Assembly: GCF_014267175.1 (NCBI RefSeq)
Contig: NZ_JACMTR010000002.1
Coordinates: 756,001-820,000 of the forward strand
Reading direction: 5' to 3'
Source of the DNA: Pseudonocardia sp. C8
Lineage (GTDB): Bacteria > Actinomycetota > Actinomycetes > Mycobacteriales > Pseudonocardiaceae
Length of the DNA stretch: 64,000 nucleotides
Part shown: positions 36,071 through 43,785 of the stretch, piece by piece
Numbering within the stretch: position 1 is the first letter of the stretch
How the letters are laid out: each line of letters starts with the position of its first letter
The notes under the pieces: generated by a model
What the model saw: the letters and a program-made list of their open reading frames with translations, nothing else
Told to the model about the DNA's origin: nothing
The model's database searches: none
Program-made: the position numbers and the translations under genes

Positions 36071-37306
36071 CTACTGTGCGACATCGAGGGCGTGTCCCAT
36101 CCGGTCCTGTTTGGTCCGCAGGTAGCGCACGTTGTGCCGGTTCTCCACGGTCGGAAGTCCGACCCGGTCGACGACCGTGAGGCCGTGCCCGTCGAGCCCG
36201 CCGTACTTCGCCGGGTTGTTGGTGATCAGCCGCAGTCGCCGGACACCGAGGTCGCCGAGGATCTGGGCGCCGACGCCGTAGCTGCGTGAGTCGACCGGGA
36301 GCCCTTGGGCGGTGTTGGCATCGACCGTGTCCAGGCCGGTCTCCTGCAGGGCGTAGGCGCGGATCTTGTGCGCGAGGCCGATCCCGCGGCCTTCCTGGCC
36401 TCGCAGGTAGACCACGGCACCGCAGCCCTCGGCGGAGATCGCCTTCATCGCCTGTTCGAGCTGGGCGCCGCAGTCGCACCGGAGCGAGCCGAGGATGTCG
36501 CCGGTCAGGCATTCGCTGTGTACGCGGACCAGCGCTCCGCGGTCGGACCTGCCGGCCGTCGCGACGTCGCCCATGACCAGGGCGAGATGCTCGGTGTCGT
36601 CCAGCGGTGACCGGTAGGCGACGGCGCGGAACTCGCCGAATACGGTGGGCATGGTCGAGGTCGCGACGTGCTCGATGAGCTGTTCGGTCGCTCGGCGGTA
36701 CCGTACGAGGTCGGCGATCGACAGGATCGGGAGGCCGTGCTCGGCGGCGAAGCGCTCCAGCTGCTCACCGCGGGCCATCGAGCCGTCCGGGGCGACGATC
36801 TCGCTGATGACCCCGACCGGTTGCCGGCCCGCGAGGACCATCAGGTCCGTTGCGGCCTCGGTGTGGCCGGCCCGCACCAGCACACCCCCGTCACGGGCGC
36901 GCAGCGGGAAGACGTGGCCAGGGCGGCGCAGTTCGTCGGGGCGCAGGTCGTCCCGGGCCAGCGCGGACAGGGTGAGCGCGCGGGCCACGGCGGACACGCC
37001 CGTGCCGCTGTCGAGGTGGTCCACGCTCACGGTGAAGGCCGTGCCGTGGTTGTCGCTGTTCTCCGAGCCGGCCACCATCTGGGGGAGCTGGAGTGCGTCC
37101 ACTCGGTGCCCGGGCATCGGGGCACACACGATTCCGGTGGTGTGCCGGACCATGAACGCGATCTGTTGTGGGGTGACTGCGTCGGCGGCCATGACGAGGT
37201 CGCCTTCGTTCTCCCGGTCGGCGTCGTCGACGACGACGACCATCCTGCCAGCGGCGAGGGCCGCGACGGCCTGTTGTACCGCGACCGCTCCGTTGAGACC
37301 GCTCAT
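36071..37306 (-). CDS. ribBA: bifunctional 3,4-dihydroxy-2-butanone-4-phosphate synthase / GTP cyclohydrolase II
   Basis: A 411-residue fusion. Residues 1-205 are the DHBP synthase (VVVVDDADRENEGDLVMAAD, then RAGHTEAATDLMVLAG). Residues 206-411 are GTP cyclohydrolase II, with zinc ligands in HSECLTGDILGSLRCDCGAQ and RGQEGRGIGLAHK. Together they make both precursors of riboflavin. As first gene of a catabolic operon with two flavin reductases, it probably raises flavin supply during catabolism and is unlikely to be the only copy. ATG at 37306 has GGAGG 8 nt upstream. No FMN riboswitch is evident. Confidence 0.93.
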   Translation of the reverse strand: MSGLNGAVAVQQAVAALAAGRMVVVVDDADRENEGDLVMAADAVTPQQIAFMVRHTTGIVCAPMPGHRVDALQLPQMVAGSENSDNHGTAFTVSVDHLDSGTGVSAVARALTLSALARDDLRPDELRRPGHVFPLRARDGGVLVRAGHTEAATDLMVLAGRQPVGVISEIVAPDGSMARGEQLERFAAEHGLPILSIADLVRYRRATEQLIEHVATSTMPTVFGEFRAVAYRSPLDDTEHLALVMGDVATAGRSDRGALVRVHSECLTGDILGSLRCDCGAQLEQAMKAISAEGCGAVVYLRGQEGRGIGLAHKIRAYALQETGLDTVDANTAQGLPVDSRSYGVGAQILGDLGVRRLRLITNNPAKYGGLDGHGLTVVDRVGLPTVENRHNVRYLRTKQDRMGHALDVAQ

Positions 37307-37382
37307 CTCGGACACCTCCGACCCATCGTGGGGCCCGTTCGTGACCCACACCGCGATCGTGGCCCCGAGAATGTGGCCGGCA

Positions 37383-37417
37383 CTATCCGCGATCCGAACG
37401 GCTCTATCCGTGATCCG
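37383..37417. promoter_or_regulatory. direct repeats in the ribBA-gntR divergent promoter
   Basis: CTATCCGCGATCCG (37383-37396) and CTATCCGTGATCCG (37404-37417) are 21 nt apart, two turns of the helix, between the divergent ribBA operon and its GntR neighbour. Confidence 0.55.
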
Positions 37418-37437
37418 CTCGCGGCCGGCCCGGACCG

Positions 37438-37464
37438 TGTTCCGGTCCGCCTACACTCGGAACA
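37438..37464. promoter_or_regulatory. inverted repeat over the -10 of the GntR gene
   Basis: TGTTCCG and CGGAACA arms with a 13-nt spacer that contains TACACT (37452-37457), a good -10. Binding here would block the regulator's own promoter. Confidence 0.5.
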
Positions 37465-37509
37465 TCACGTTCCCGGCGGGCGCCCGAACGGCGCCGAGCG
37501 GAGGTTGGG

Positions 37510-38253
37510 GTGACGGCCAACCGGTCGAAGGGCTTGAGCACTGGCGCGCGCGGAGCCGCCTACAACTGGATCCGGCAAGGGATCGCCGTCGGCATGCTGA
37601 CCCCCGGTGAATGGATCCGGGAAGGGACACTGGCCGAGGCACTCGGGGTCAGCCGGACCCCGGTCCGCGAAGCGCTCTACGCCCTGGCGGCCGACGGCGT
37701 GGTCGAGATCGTGCACAATCGAGGTGCTCGGGTCGCGGAATGGACCCTCAAGGACGTCGACGAGGTGTACAGCCTGCGGGCCCTGCTCGAGGGCGAGGGC
37801 GCGCGCCTGGCCGCGTCGAACCCCACACCGGCCGTCCTCGAGCAGCTCCGGCAACACGATCGCGCGTTCGCCGAGGCGGGGGACCGGCTGTCCGCGTTGC
37901 GGAGATCAGGGAAGGCGGCCACGGCCGACGCCGAGGAGGCCTTGGACGCCGCGGTCGAAGCCAACGGCGCGTTCCACCGGCTCGTGATCGAGGCGTCCGG
38001 TAGCCCGAGGCTGGGGGCGCTGCTCGCCTCCATCTCCTCGACACCGCTCGTGACGCGGGCCTTCCACCACTACTCGGACGCCGACCTGCGCCGAAGCACG
38101 GCCGGTCACCACGACATCGTGCTCGCCCTCGAGCGAGCGGACCCCGTCCTCGCGGAGTCGGCGATGCGGACCCACATCCTCGGTGCGCGCCATGCCGCTG
38201 CTCACACGGCGACAGACTCGCCCGGTGGTGAGGAGCGGCCGCGGCAAGGGTGA
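37510..38253 (+). CDS. GntR-family regulator, FCD subgroup
   Basis: A 247-residue protein: winged helix (YNWIRQGIAVGMLTPGEWIREGTLAEALGVSRTPVREALYALAADGVVEIVHNRGARVAEW) and helical FCD domain with NGAFHRLVIEASGSPRLGAL and HHDIVLALERAD. It is divergent to the ribBA operon and is its likely local regulator; the effector would be a pathway acid. The GTG start has GGAGG at 5 nt. Two candidate sites lie in the shared promoter (37383-37417, 37438-37464). Confidence 0.88.
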   Translation: MTANRSKGLSTGARGAAYNWIRQGIAVGMLTPGEWIREGTLAEALGVSRTPVREALYALAADGVVEIVHNRGARVAEWTLKDVDEVYSLRALLEGEGARLAASNPTPAVLEQLRQHDRAFAEAGDRLSALRRSGKAATADAEEALDAAVEANGAFHRLVIEASGSPRLGALLASISSTPLVTRAFHHYSDADLRRSTAGHHDIVLALERADPVLAESAMRTHILGARHAAAHTATDSPGGEERPRQG

Positions 38254-38355
38254 GAAAGCGAGAGGATCGTATGCAGTTCGGCGTCCCGATAGGGGGCGTC
38301 CCGCTCAACACCGCTGCTCACCTCCAATGAGCCAGGCTTTGCGCGACCGATCGCA

Positions 38356-38374
38356 TGCACCGTACTGTGGTGCA
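38356..38374. promoter_or_regulatory. inverted repeat over the -10 of the AraC gene
   Basis: TGCACC and GGTGCA around a 7-nt centre that includes TACTGT (38363-38368), a TANNNT -10 box, 30 nt upstream of the GTG start. Confidence 0.4.
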
Positions 38375-38403
38375 GCGCACCCCCGTAGCAAGGGAGCACC
38401 GAG

Positions 38404-39408
38404 GTGAGCACACTGCACGCTCCGGCGTTCGACGAACCGCTTGCACGACACTCGGTGATGAACACCGAGGACGTCGACGTCGCCCGACACGTCGTGACCG
38501 AGGTCTATGTTCCGCACGACCTCGACTCGTCGAACGGCCGCCCGCTCGATGCCCGGCTGAACTGCGTCGCGTCGCCGCGGATGACGCTGGGTTATCTCGT
38601 CTACGGCGCCGACGCCATGTTGACGCTTCCCCCGCTGCAGCACTGTTACCACGTGAACCTGACGCTCAGCGGGCGGACGAAGGTGACTCGGCGCGGGGGG
38701 CGCGACATCGCGCTCACCAGGGGTGGGGAGAGTGGCGCCGTCCTGTTGCCGACCGAGGACTCCACGGTGACATGGACCCCGGAGGCCACTCAGTACGCGA
38801 TGAAGTTCCCCCGCGGCCCGCTCGAGGAACACCTCGGCGGTATCCTCGGCCGGCCGGTCGGCGAGCCGTTGCAGTTCGCGGCCTCGATGGACCTGCGCTC
38901 CGGTCCGGGTGCGGCATTGCTCTCGGCCGTACGGTTCCTGCAGACCGAGATCGATCGGCCGGGCGGGATCTCCGAGGCACCGTTGGCGCGTGCACAGCTC
39001 GAGACCTACGTGATGACCGCTCTGCTGCACGGTGTCGCGCACCAGTACTCCCAGAATCTGCTCGCACCGGCGGACAAGCAGCATCCGACGGTCGTCCGTG
39101 ACGTCATGGACTACGTCGAGGCCAATGCAGACCGCCCCCTGTCCGTGCCGCAACTGGCACGTCATGTCGGGGTGTCCGCACGCTCCCTGCAGGTCACCTT
39201 TTCCCGGCACCTGGGGATGAGCCCGAGCGAGTACGTCCGCGACGTACGCCTCGCACGAGTTCACGCCGACCTGCTCGCCGCAGACCCCGCCGACACCTCC
39301 GTGACCGAGAAGGCGACTGCCTGGGGGTTCGTGCACTTGAGCCGGTTCTCCGAGCAGTACCGGCGCAAGTACGGCGAGCTGCCCTCGCAGACCCTGCGGT
39401 CGGGCTGA
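38404..39408 (+). CDS. AraC-family activator with AraC-binding-like N-terminal domain
   Basis: A 334-residue protein. Residues about 25-200 match the AraC-binding-like domain seen in actinobacterial and proteobacterial regulators of aromatic and nitrile catabolism (YHVNLTLSGRTKVTRRGG). Residues 225-330 are the double helix-turn-helix (LSVPQLARHVGVSARSLQVTFSRHLGMSPSEYVRDVRLARVHADLL, ending RFSEQYRRKYGELPSQTLR). It lies 150 bp upstream of the LLM monooxygenase gene on the same strand and is its probable activator. AGGGAG precedes the GTG start. Confidence 0.88.
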   Translation: MSTLHAPAFDEPLARHSVMNTEDVDVARHVVTEVYVPHDLDSSNGRPLDARLNCVASPRMTLGYLVYGADAMLTLPPLQHCYHVNLTLSGRTKVTRRGGRDIALTRGGESGAVLLPTEDSTVTWTPEATQYAMKFPRGPLEEHLGGILGRPVGEPLQFAASMDLRSGPGAALLSAVRFLQTEIDRPGGISEAPLARAQLETYVMTALLHGVAHQYSQNLLAPADKQHPTVVRDVMDYVEANADRPLSVPQLARHVGVSARSLQVTFSRHLGMSPSEYVRDVRLARVHADLLAADPADTSVTEKATAWGFVHLSRFSEQYRRKYGELPSQTLRSG

Positions 39409-39558
39409 CGCCTCGGCAGCGGGTTCGGCAATCGGGCAGTCGCCTGCGCGAAGCGGATGTTGCCGGGCCGCTCGTCTTCCTAGCGTGGTGGCGATCACGG
39501 AACGCGGAGGCTCGACCCCTGCGACCCCTCTCACCACCGCTGCTGGAGGTAGAACCCC
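39409..39558 (+). promoter_or_regulatory. upstream region of the LLM monooxygenase
   Basis: Contains TCGGCAATCGGGCAGTCG near 39426-39443, two closely spaced GGCA-type half-sites that could suit an AraC regulator, and a TAGCGT -10 candidate at 39481-39486. The ribosome site GGAGG is 8 nt before the ATG. Confidence 0.35.
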
Positions 39559-40701
39559 ATGGTCCAGACCATCACCTACGGACGCGAGCAGACCCTGCCG
39601 CTCGAGCACCCGCGCACCGGGCCGTCCATCTTCAACGACCAGAAGATGAAGCTCGGCCTGTTCGGCTCGAACTGCTCCGGCGGGCTGTGCATGACCGACG
39701 CCGACACCTCCTACGAGATCACCTGGGAGCACACGAAGTCGATCGCGCAGAAGGCCGACCGCCTGGGCATGGAGGCGATGGTCCCCGTCGCGCGCTGGAA
39801 GGGCTTCGGCGGGAACGTCAATTTCAACGGCACCAATTTCGAGACCTTCACCTGGGCGGCGGGCCTGGCCGAGGCGACCGAACAGATCACCATCTTCACC
39901 ACCACTCACATCCCGACCGTGCACCCCATCGTCGCGGCCAACATGGCCGTCACCAACGACCACATCGCGGCCGGCCGGTACGGGCTCAACCTGGTCATGG
40001 GGTGGTTCACCCCCGAGATGCAGATGTTCAACCCCAAGCAGCTCGAGCACGACGAGCGCTACCGCTACGGCAGTGAGTGGCTGGAGTTCGTCGAGCGGCT
40101 CTGGACCGCCGAGGGTGAGTTCGACTTCGACGGGAAGTTCTTCCAGTCGACGCTGTGCGAGTCCGAGCCTAAGCCGTTCCAGAACCCGCGCCCGGTGCTG
40201 ATCAACGCCGGGAACTCACCCTCTGGGACCGATTTCTCGGCGAAGTACTGCGACATCAACTTCGCCTCCCTGGACATCGACAAGATGCCCGACTACACCC
40301 GGTCGATCAAGAAGAAGGCCAAGGACGACTACCGGCGCGAGATCTCGACGATGACCTACGGTCTCGTCGTCTGCCGAGACACCGAGGCCGAGGCAAAGCG
40401 GGTGCACCAGGACATCATCGACAAGGGCGACTGGCCGGGCGCACGTAACCTGATGTCGATCATCGGTATGGAGAGCCAGTCGTTCAACGAGCAGATCGAG
40501 AAGTTCCAGGAGCGGTTCATCGCCGGCTGGGCCGGGATGCCGCTCGTCGGCACCCCCGAGCAGGTCGTCGAGGGATTCCAGCAGCTCTCCGACGCCGGCA
40601 TGGAGGGCATGATCATGGGATTCCTGGACTACAACGAGGAGATCGACTACTTCGGCGAGGCGGTCATGCCGCTCATGCGGGAGGCAGGTCTCCGGCACTG
40701 A
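39559..40701 (+). CDS. LLM-class FMNH2-dependent monooxygenase
   Basis: A 380-residue luciferase-like TIM barrel of the type I two-component flavin monooxygenase group: KMKLGLFGSNCSGGLCMT, ITIFTTTHIPTVHPIVAANMAVTNDHIAAGRYGLNLVMGW, FQNPRPVLINAGNSPSGTDFSAKYCD and a C-terminal GTPEQVVEGFQQLSDAGMEGMIM. The middle motifs are shared with RutA, SfnG, SsuD and related enzymes, which oxidise pyrimidines, sulfones or sulfonates. The exact substrate cannot be told. It needs reduced FMN, which the two reductases at 34915-35986 can provide. Confidence 0.9.
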   Translation: MVQTITYGREQTLPLEHPRTGPSIFNDQKMKLGLFGSNCSGGLCMTDADTSYEITWEHTKSIAQKADRLGMEAMVPVARWKGFGGNVNFNGTNFETFTWAAGLAEATEQITIFTTTHIPTVHPIVAANMAVTNDHIAAGRYGLNLVMGWFTPEMQMFNPKQLEHDERYRYGSEWLEFVERLWTAEGEFDFDGKFFQSTLCESEPKPFQNPRPVLINAGNSPSGTDFSAKYCDINFASLDIDKMPDYTRSIKKKAKDDYRREISTMTYGLVVCRDTEAEAKRVHQDIIDKGDWPGARNLMSIIGMESQSFNEQIEKFQERFIAGWAGMPLVGTPEQVVEGFQQLSDAGMEGMIMGFLDYNEEIDYFGEAVMPLMREAGLRH

Positions 40702-40715
40702 CCTGGGAGCTCCGA

Positions 40716-40742
40716 CCGGGGGTGGGCAACACCCACCCCCGG
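40716..40742. terminator. hairpin between convergent monooxygenase and Fis-type regulator
   Basis: Perfect 11-bp stem with loop CAACA, 15 nt after the monooxygenase stop and 45 nt from the end of the convergent gene. Confidence 0.75.
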
Positions 40743-40786
40743 ATCCCTGGTGCCAGCCGTTGGTCCGCGTCCGCCAGGGATCGATC

Positions 40787-41854
40787 TCAGCCCAGGCCGT
40801 ATCGACGCAGTCTCTGGTAGAGCGTGGCGCGAGAGATTCCCAGCTCTGCGGCTGCGGCCTTCTTGTTGTTCCCGTTGGCGACCAACACGTCGGCAATGAC
40901 CTGGCGCTCCGCTCGCTCCAGCGGAGTCAATCTGTTCTCGAGATCTAGTTGGGGTGCGGCAGGGGTATTACCGGAAACGGAGGCCGGCCGCCGGTGGAGG
41001 ACGAGGACGGCTCCGTCGGCCAGGGTGTGGTCGGTGACGGGGTAGACGGTTCCGATGTACTCGCTGGTCACGGAGACGGAGGCGCCGGAGGGGCCGGCAG
41101 CGAGCACGGCGTCCCAGAGCGCTGGTCGGTCGAGTTCGAGAGCTGCTGCAGCGTCGTTGACGATCAGTGTGTGGCGGTCGAGAGCGATGACCGGAGCGTG
41201 GGCGGCGTGGCGAAAGCGGGTGTGGGCGTCGACGAGTCTGTGCTCACGGGTTGTCGCGGTGTCCCGGAGTGCGCTGCGGATGCCGTCGCCGAGGGAGCGG
41301 AGTACGACGAGGAGCAGATGGTTGGCGTCCTCGGCCCGGCAGGCGACGTTGACGGCCCCGCAGATGCGCCGGGTGACCGGGTGTACGACCGGTGTTGCGG
41401 CGCAGGCCCACTGGTGCCACGGCTCCTTGTAGTGTTCGGCACCGATGACGGTGACCGCACGCCGCTCAGCGACCGCAATGCCGATGCCGTTGGTTCCGGC
41501 GGCGAGCTCGTCCAGGGATGACCCGATCTCGACCTCGGTTCGGTCGAGTTGACGAGCGATCGTGGGTTCAGACTCCCAGCGCCATGTCACGACCCCGGTG
41601 GGATCGGTCAGGGCCAGGGACGTGGACGTGCCGACAAGGAGATCCGCCATGTTCAGCAGGACTGGAGCTCCGACCCGGACGAACGCCGAGTCGGTGTCGA
41701 TCTGTTCGCGCGAGATCGACAGTTCGTGCGGGTCCACGCCGCTGAAGCGCGAACGCCGCCAGGACTCGAGGATCTCGGGACGGACCTTGTCCACTCCCTC
41801 CTGCGGGGAACCGTCGGCCAGATGGAACATCTCCCACGGATGCGTGGACGGCAT
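40787..41854 (-). CDS. GAF-domain regulator with Fis-type helix-turn-helix, no AAA+ domain
   Basis: A 355-residue protein. The N-terminus (VRPEILESWRRSRFSGVDP) and GAF-like region (GTNGIGIAVAERRAVTVIGAEHYKEPWHQWACAATPVV) match the sensor part of AcoR/MimR-type activators. The C-terminus ERQVIADVLVANGNNKKAAAAELGISRATLYQRLRRYGL is the Fis HTH. The sigma-54 AAA+ domain between them is absent, as in many actinobacterial members, so it must act with an ordinary sigma factor. It is divergent to the cupin dioxygenase gene and probably controls it. RBS GGAGG lies 5 nt before the ATG. Confidence 0.87.
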   Translation of the reverse strand: MPSTHPWEMFHLADGSPQEGVDKVRPEILESWRRSRFSGVDPHELSISREQIDTDSAFVRVGAPVLLNMADLLVGTSTSLALTDPTGVVTWRWESEPTIARQLDRTEVEIGSSLDELAAGTNGIGIAVAERRAVTVIGAEHYKEPWHQWACAATPVVHPVTRRICGAVNVACRAEDANHLLLVVLRSLGDGIRSALRDTATTREHRLVDAHTRFRHAAHAPVIALDRHTLIVNDAAAALELDRPALWDAVLAAGPSGASVSVTSEYIGTVYPVTDHTLADGAVLVLHRRPASVSGNTPAAPQLDLENRLTPLERAERQVIADVLVANGNNKKAAAAELGISRATLYQRLRRYGLG

Positions 41855-41916
41855 CGGGACCTCCTCTCCTGAGCCTCGGTCCAGTATCGGACCTGTAGTG
41901 GGCTGCGCAGGGCCGG

Positions 41917-41935
41917 CGTGTTCAAGTTCTGGACA
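41917..41935. promoter_or_regulatory. imperfect dyad between Fis-type regulator and cupin gene
   Basis: GTGTTCA and TGGACAC (one mismatch) with a 5-nt centre in the 159-bp divergent gap; a good size for a Fis-type HTH dimer. Confidence 0.4.
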
Positions 41936-42013
41936 CCGACCTTGTTCGTGTCGGCGGTCACGCCGGAGCGTAGTGGTCGTTCACGGACGAACGGCCCCTG
42001 CGAAGGAGTGACA

Positions 42014-42535
42014 GTGACGGCGACGATGCCCCCCACCACGGCCGAGGACAACATGAGCGAGCTCGATCGGGCCGAGCTCGCGGTGGTCGACCAGTACGCG
42101 GCGGAGGACCGCTACATCTCCGGCGACGAGCTTCCCTGGTTCCCGTGGGTTGGACCGATCGAGATCAAGGTTGTCCGTGCCGACAACCGCACCGGGCAGT
42201 ACGTGCTCGGGCTGCGTTCTTCGGAAGAGGCGGTGCTGGGCAAGCACCGCCACCGTGGGGTCGTGTCCGCGGTGACGGTGAGCGGGGCGTGGGAGTACTT
42301 CGAGTACGACTGGGTCGCGCGGCCTGGCGATTACGTCCGGGAGAACCCTGGCACGATCCACACCCTGCACATCTTCGAGAACACCGAGATCGTGTTCACC
42401 GTCGACGGGACCATCGAGTTCCTCAACGACGACAACACACTGAACAACACGATGGACGTGTGGAGCTTCGTGCACCTGTACCTGGAGCACTGCAAGACCC
42501 AGGGACTCGACGTCAACGAGCGGATCTTCTTCTGA
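42014..42535 (+). CDS. cupin dioxygenase of the 2,4'-dihydroxyacetophenone dioxygenase type
   Basis: A 173-residue single-domain cupin. Metal-binding motif 1 is seen in LGKHRHRGVVSAVTVSGAWEYFEY, motif 2 in GTIHTLHIFENTEIVFTVDG. Sequence and length are like the family of acetylacetone-cleaving or 2,4'-dihydroxyacetophenone dioxygenases, Fe(II) enzymes that cut a C-C bond next to a carbonyl. It may prepare or finish the substrate of module A. GTG at 42014 has AAGGAG 5 nt upstream; GTG 42008 and ATG 42026 are alternatives. Confidence 0.8.
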   Translation: MTATMPPTTAEDNMSELDRAELAVVDQYAAEDRYISGDELPWFPWVGPIEIKVVRADNRTGQYVLGLRSSEEAVLGKHRHRGVVSAVTVSGAWEYFEYDWVARPGDYVRENPGTIHTLHIFENTEIVFTVDGTIEFLNDDNTLNNTMDVWSFVHLYLEHCKTQGLDVNERIFF

Positions 42536-42544
42536 GTTCAGCCA

Positions 42545-42581
42545 CCGACGGGCCCCGTGACTGGTTCGCGGGGCCCGTCGG
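42545..42581. terminator. terminator between convergent cupin and membrane-protein genes
   Basis: Perfect 13-bp stem (CCGACGGGCCCCG and complement) with an 11-nt loop, 9 nt after the cupin stop. Confidence 0.85.
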
Positions 42582-42660
42582 CGCTTCGTGGCGGTCGCTC
42601 CCGGGATCCGGTGATTTCACCGGCCGGTGCGGTCCGTCGTGCGACCCTCTGTTCCTGCGG

Positions 42661-43740
42661 TCACGGCGTGACGGCGGCACTCTCGTGAATCTCGTCCGTC
42701 CGTTGCGCAGTGGTCTCATATCGGCGCAGCTTCCGGTGCACCAGCAACGCGTAGAGCACGCTCACCGCGATGATCAGGGTCGGGACGACGAACTGATCCT
42801 TGAACGCGCCCACCGCCGTCAAACCGACGTTGACGACGACGGAGCCGACGAAGATGATCGCGGCCGGCGGATCGACGTATCCGTGCCCGAAGGTGTTGAA
42901 CGTGCGCGACAGGAATTCGCCACCGACTGCGCCGACGATACCGAAAGCCAGCCCCCAGAGGATGCTGACACTGGTCGGATACACGGCGTGGCTTTGCACC
43001 ACTGCAATCGCCCCGACCATTCCGACGTGATGGGTGACGGGGATCTTCAGCCCCGAGATGAAGAAGAAGAACGACACGACTCCGATCGCCCAGGCGGGGA
43101 TGATCGCGAGGCTCTCCGTTGCCGGGTTCTGGAGCAGGATCCATGCGATCCAACCGCCGAGCCCGCCGACCACCAGGCCGATCGTGACGAGCATCGGTGC
43201 GGTCGCCTGCCAGGGGAGCCAGACGACCGGATTGCGGCAGTCGTAGCGGCCACCGGCTGCCGCGACCTGGGGCGGTACTGTGCCGATGATCTCCCGCATT
43301 CCACGCCTGCCGAAGAGCTTTGCCGCGATGCACAGCACGACCACGGTGAGTGCAATGGTGTCGATGGAATCGCCGAACACCCGTGACAGTCCGGTCTGCA
43401 TCACGTATCCGACGGACCCGAACACGCCGCCGACGAGGAGCGGCGTCACGCGTTGGGTACTGATCAGGGGAGTGAGGATGTCCTTTCCGTCCTCGGCAAG
43501 GTAGCGTTTGCGGCCCGCGTACGCCGCCGCGACGATGGCAGGGGCGAACGAGACGTGCGGGCCCAGGTACAGCCCGAACGCGTACACCCCCAGGAAGTCG
43601 ACATGGCCCGCTCCAGGGGCTACGAGGAGCGCGACGAATGCTGCCAGACCGGTCAGCGTAACCGCGCCTACCGCGCCCAGAGCAGCTCCGAAGGCACCGG
43701 CGCAGAACGCCACCACGATGCCGATTACCAGGGTCTCCAT
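42661..43740 (-). CDS. integral membrane protein of unknown function, candidate transporter
   Basis: A 359-residue protein with about nine or ten hydrophobic segments, beginning METLVIGIVVAFCAGAFGAALGAVGAV. It has a positively charged cytoplasmic C-terminus (LLVHRKLRRYETTAQRTDE) and a Cys in GGRYDCRNPVVWLPW. I do not recognise the family. Position matters: it is the last gene of an operon after a DeoC-like aldolase, an SDR and an FGGY kinase, 45 nt after the kinase, and no other transporter is in the module. It may therefore import the sugar or polyol substrate. Confidence 0.75.
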   Translation of the reverse strand: METLVIGIVVAFCAGAFGAALGAVGAVTLTGLAAFVALLVAPGAGHVDFLGVYAFGLYLGPHVSFAPAIVAAAYAGRKRYLAEDGKDILTPLISTQRVTPLLVGGVFGSVGYVMQTGLSRVFGDSIDTIALTVVVLCIAAKLFGRRGMREIIGTVPPQVAAAGGRYDCRNPVVWLPWQATAPMLVTIGLVVGGLGGWIAWILLQNPATESLAIIPAWAIGVVSFFFFISGLKIPVTHHVGMVGAIAVVQSHAVYPTSVSILWGLAFGIVGAVGGEFLSRTFNTFGHGYVDPPAAIIFVGSVVVNVGLTAVGAFKDQFVVPTLIIAVSVLYALLVHRKLRRYETTAQRTDEIHESAAVTP

Positions 43741-43785
43741 TGTTTCCGCCTTTGTTGGTCGGAGGGCTGCCGCCGGCGAGGCCGG

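Noticed and set aside
37307..37509. FMN riboswitch before ribBA
   Set aside because: No recognisable RFN conserved segments; the gap holds short repeats suited to a protein regulator.
39559..40701. Specific naming of the LLM enzyme as SfnG, RutA or SsuD
   Set aside because: Motifs are shared across these groups and no neighbour fixes the substrate.
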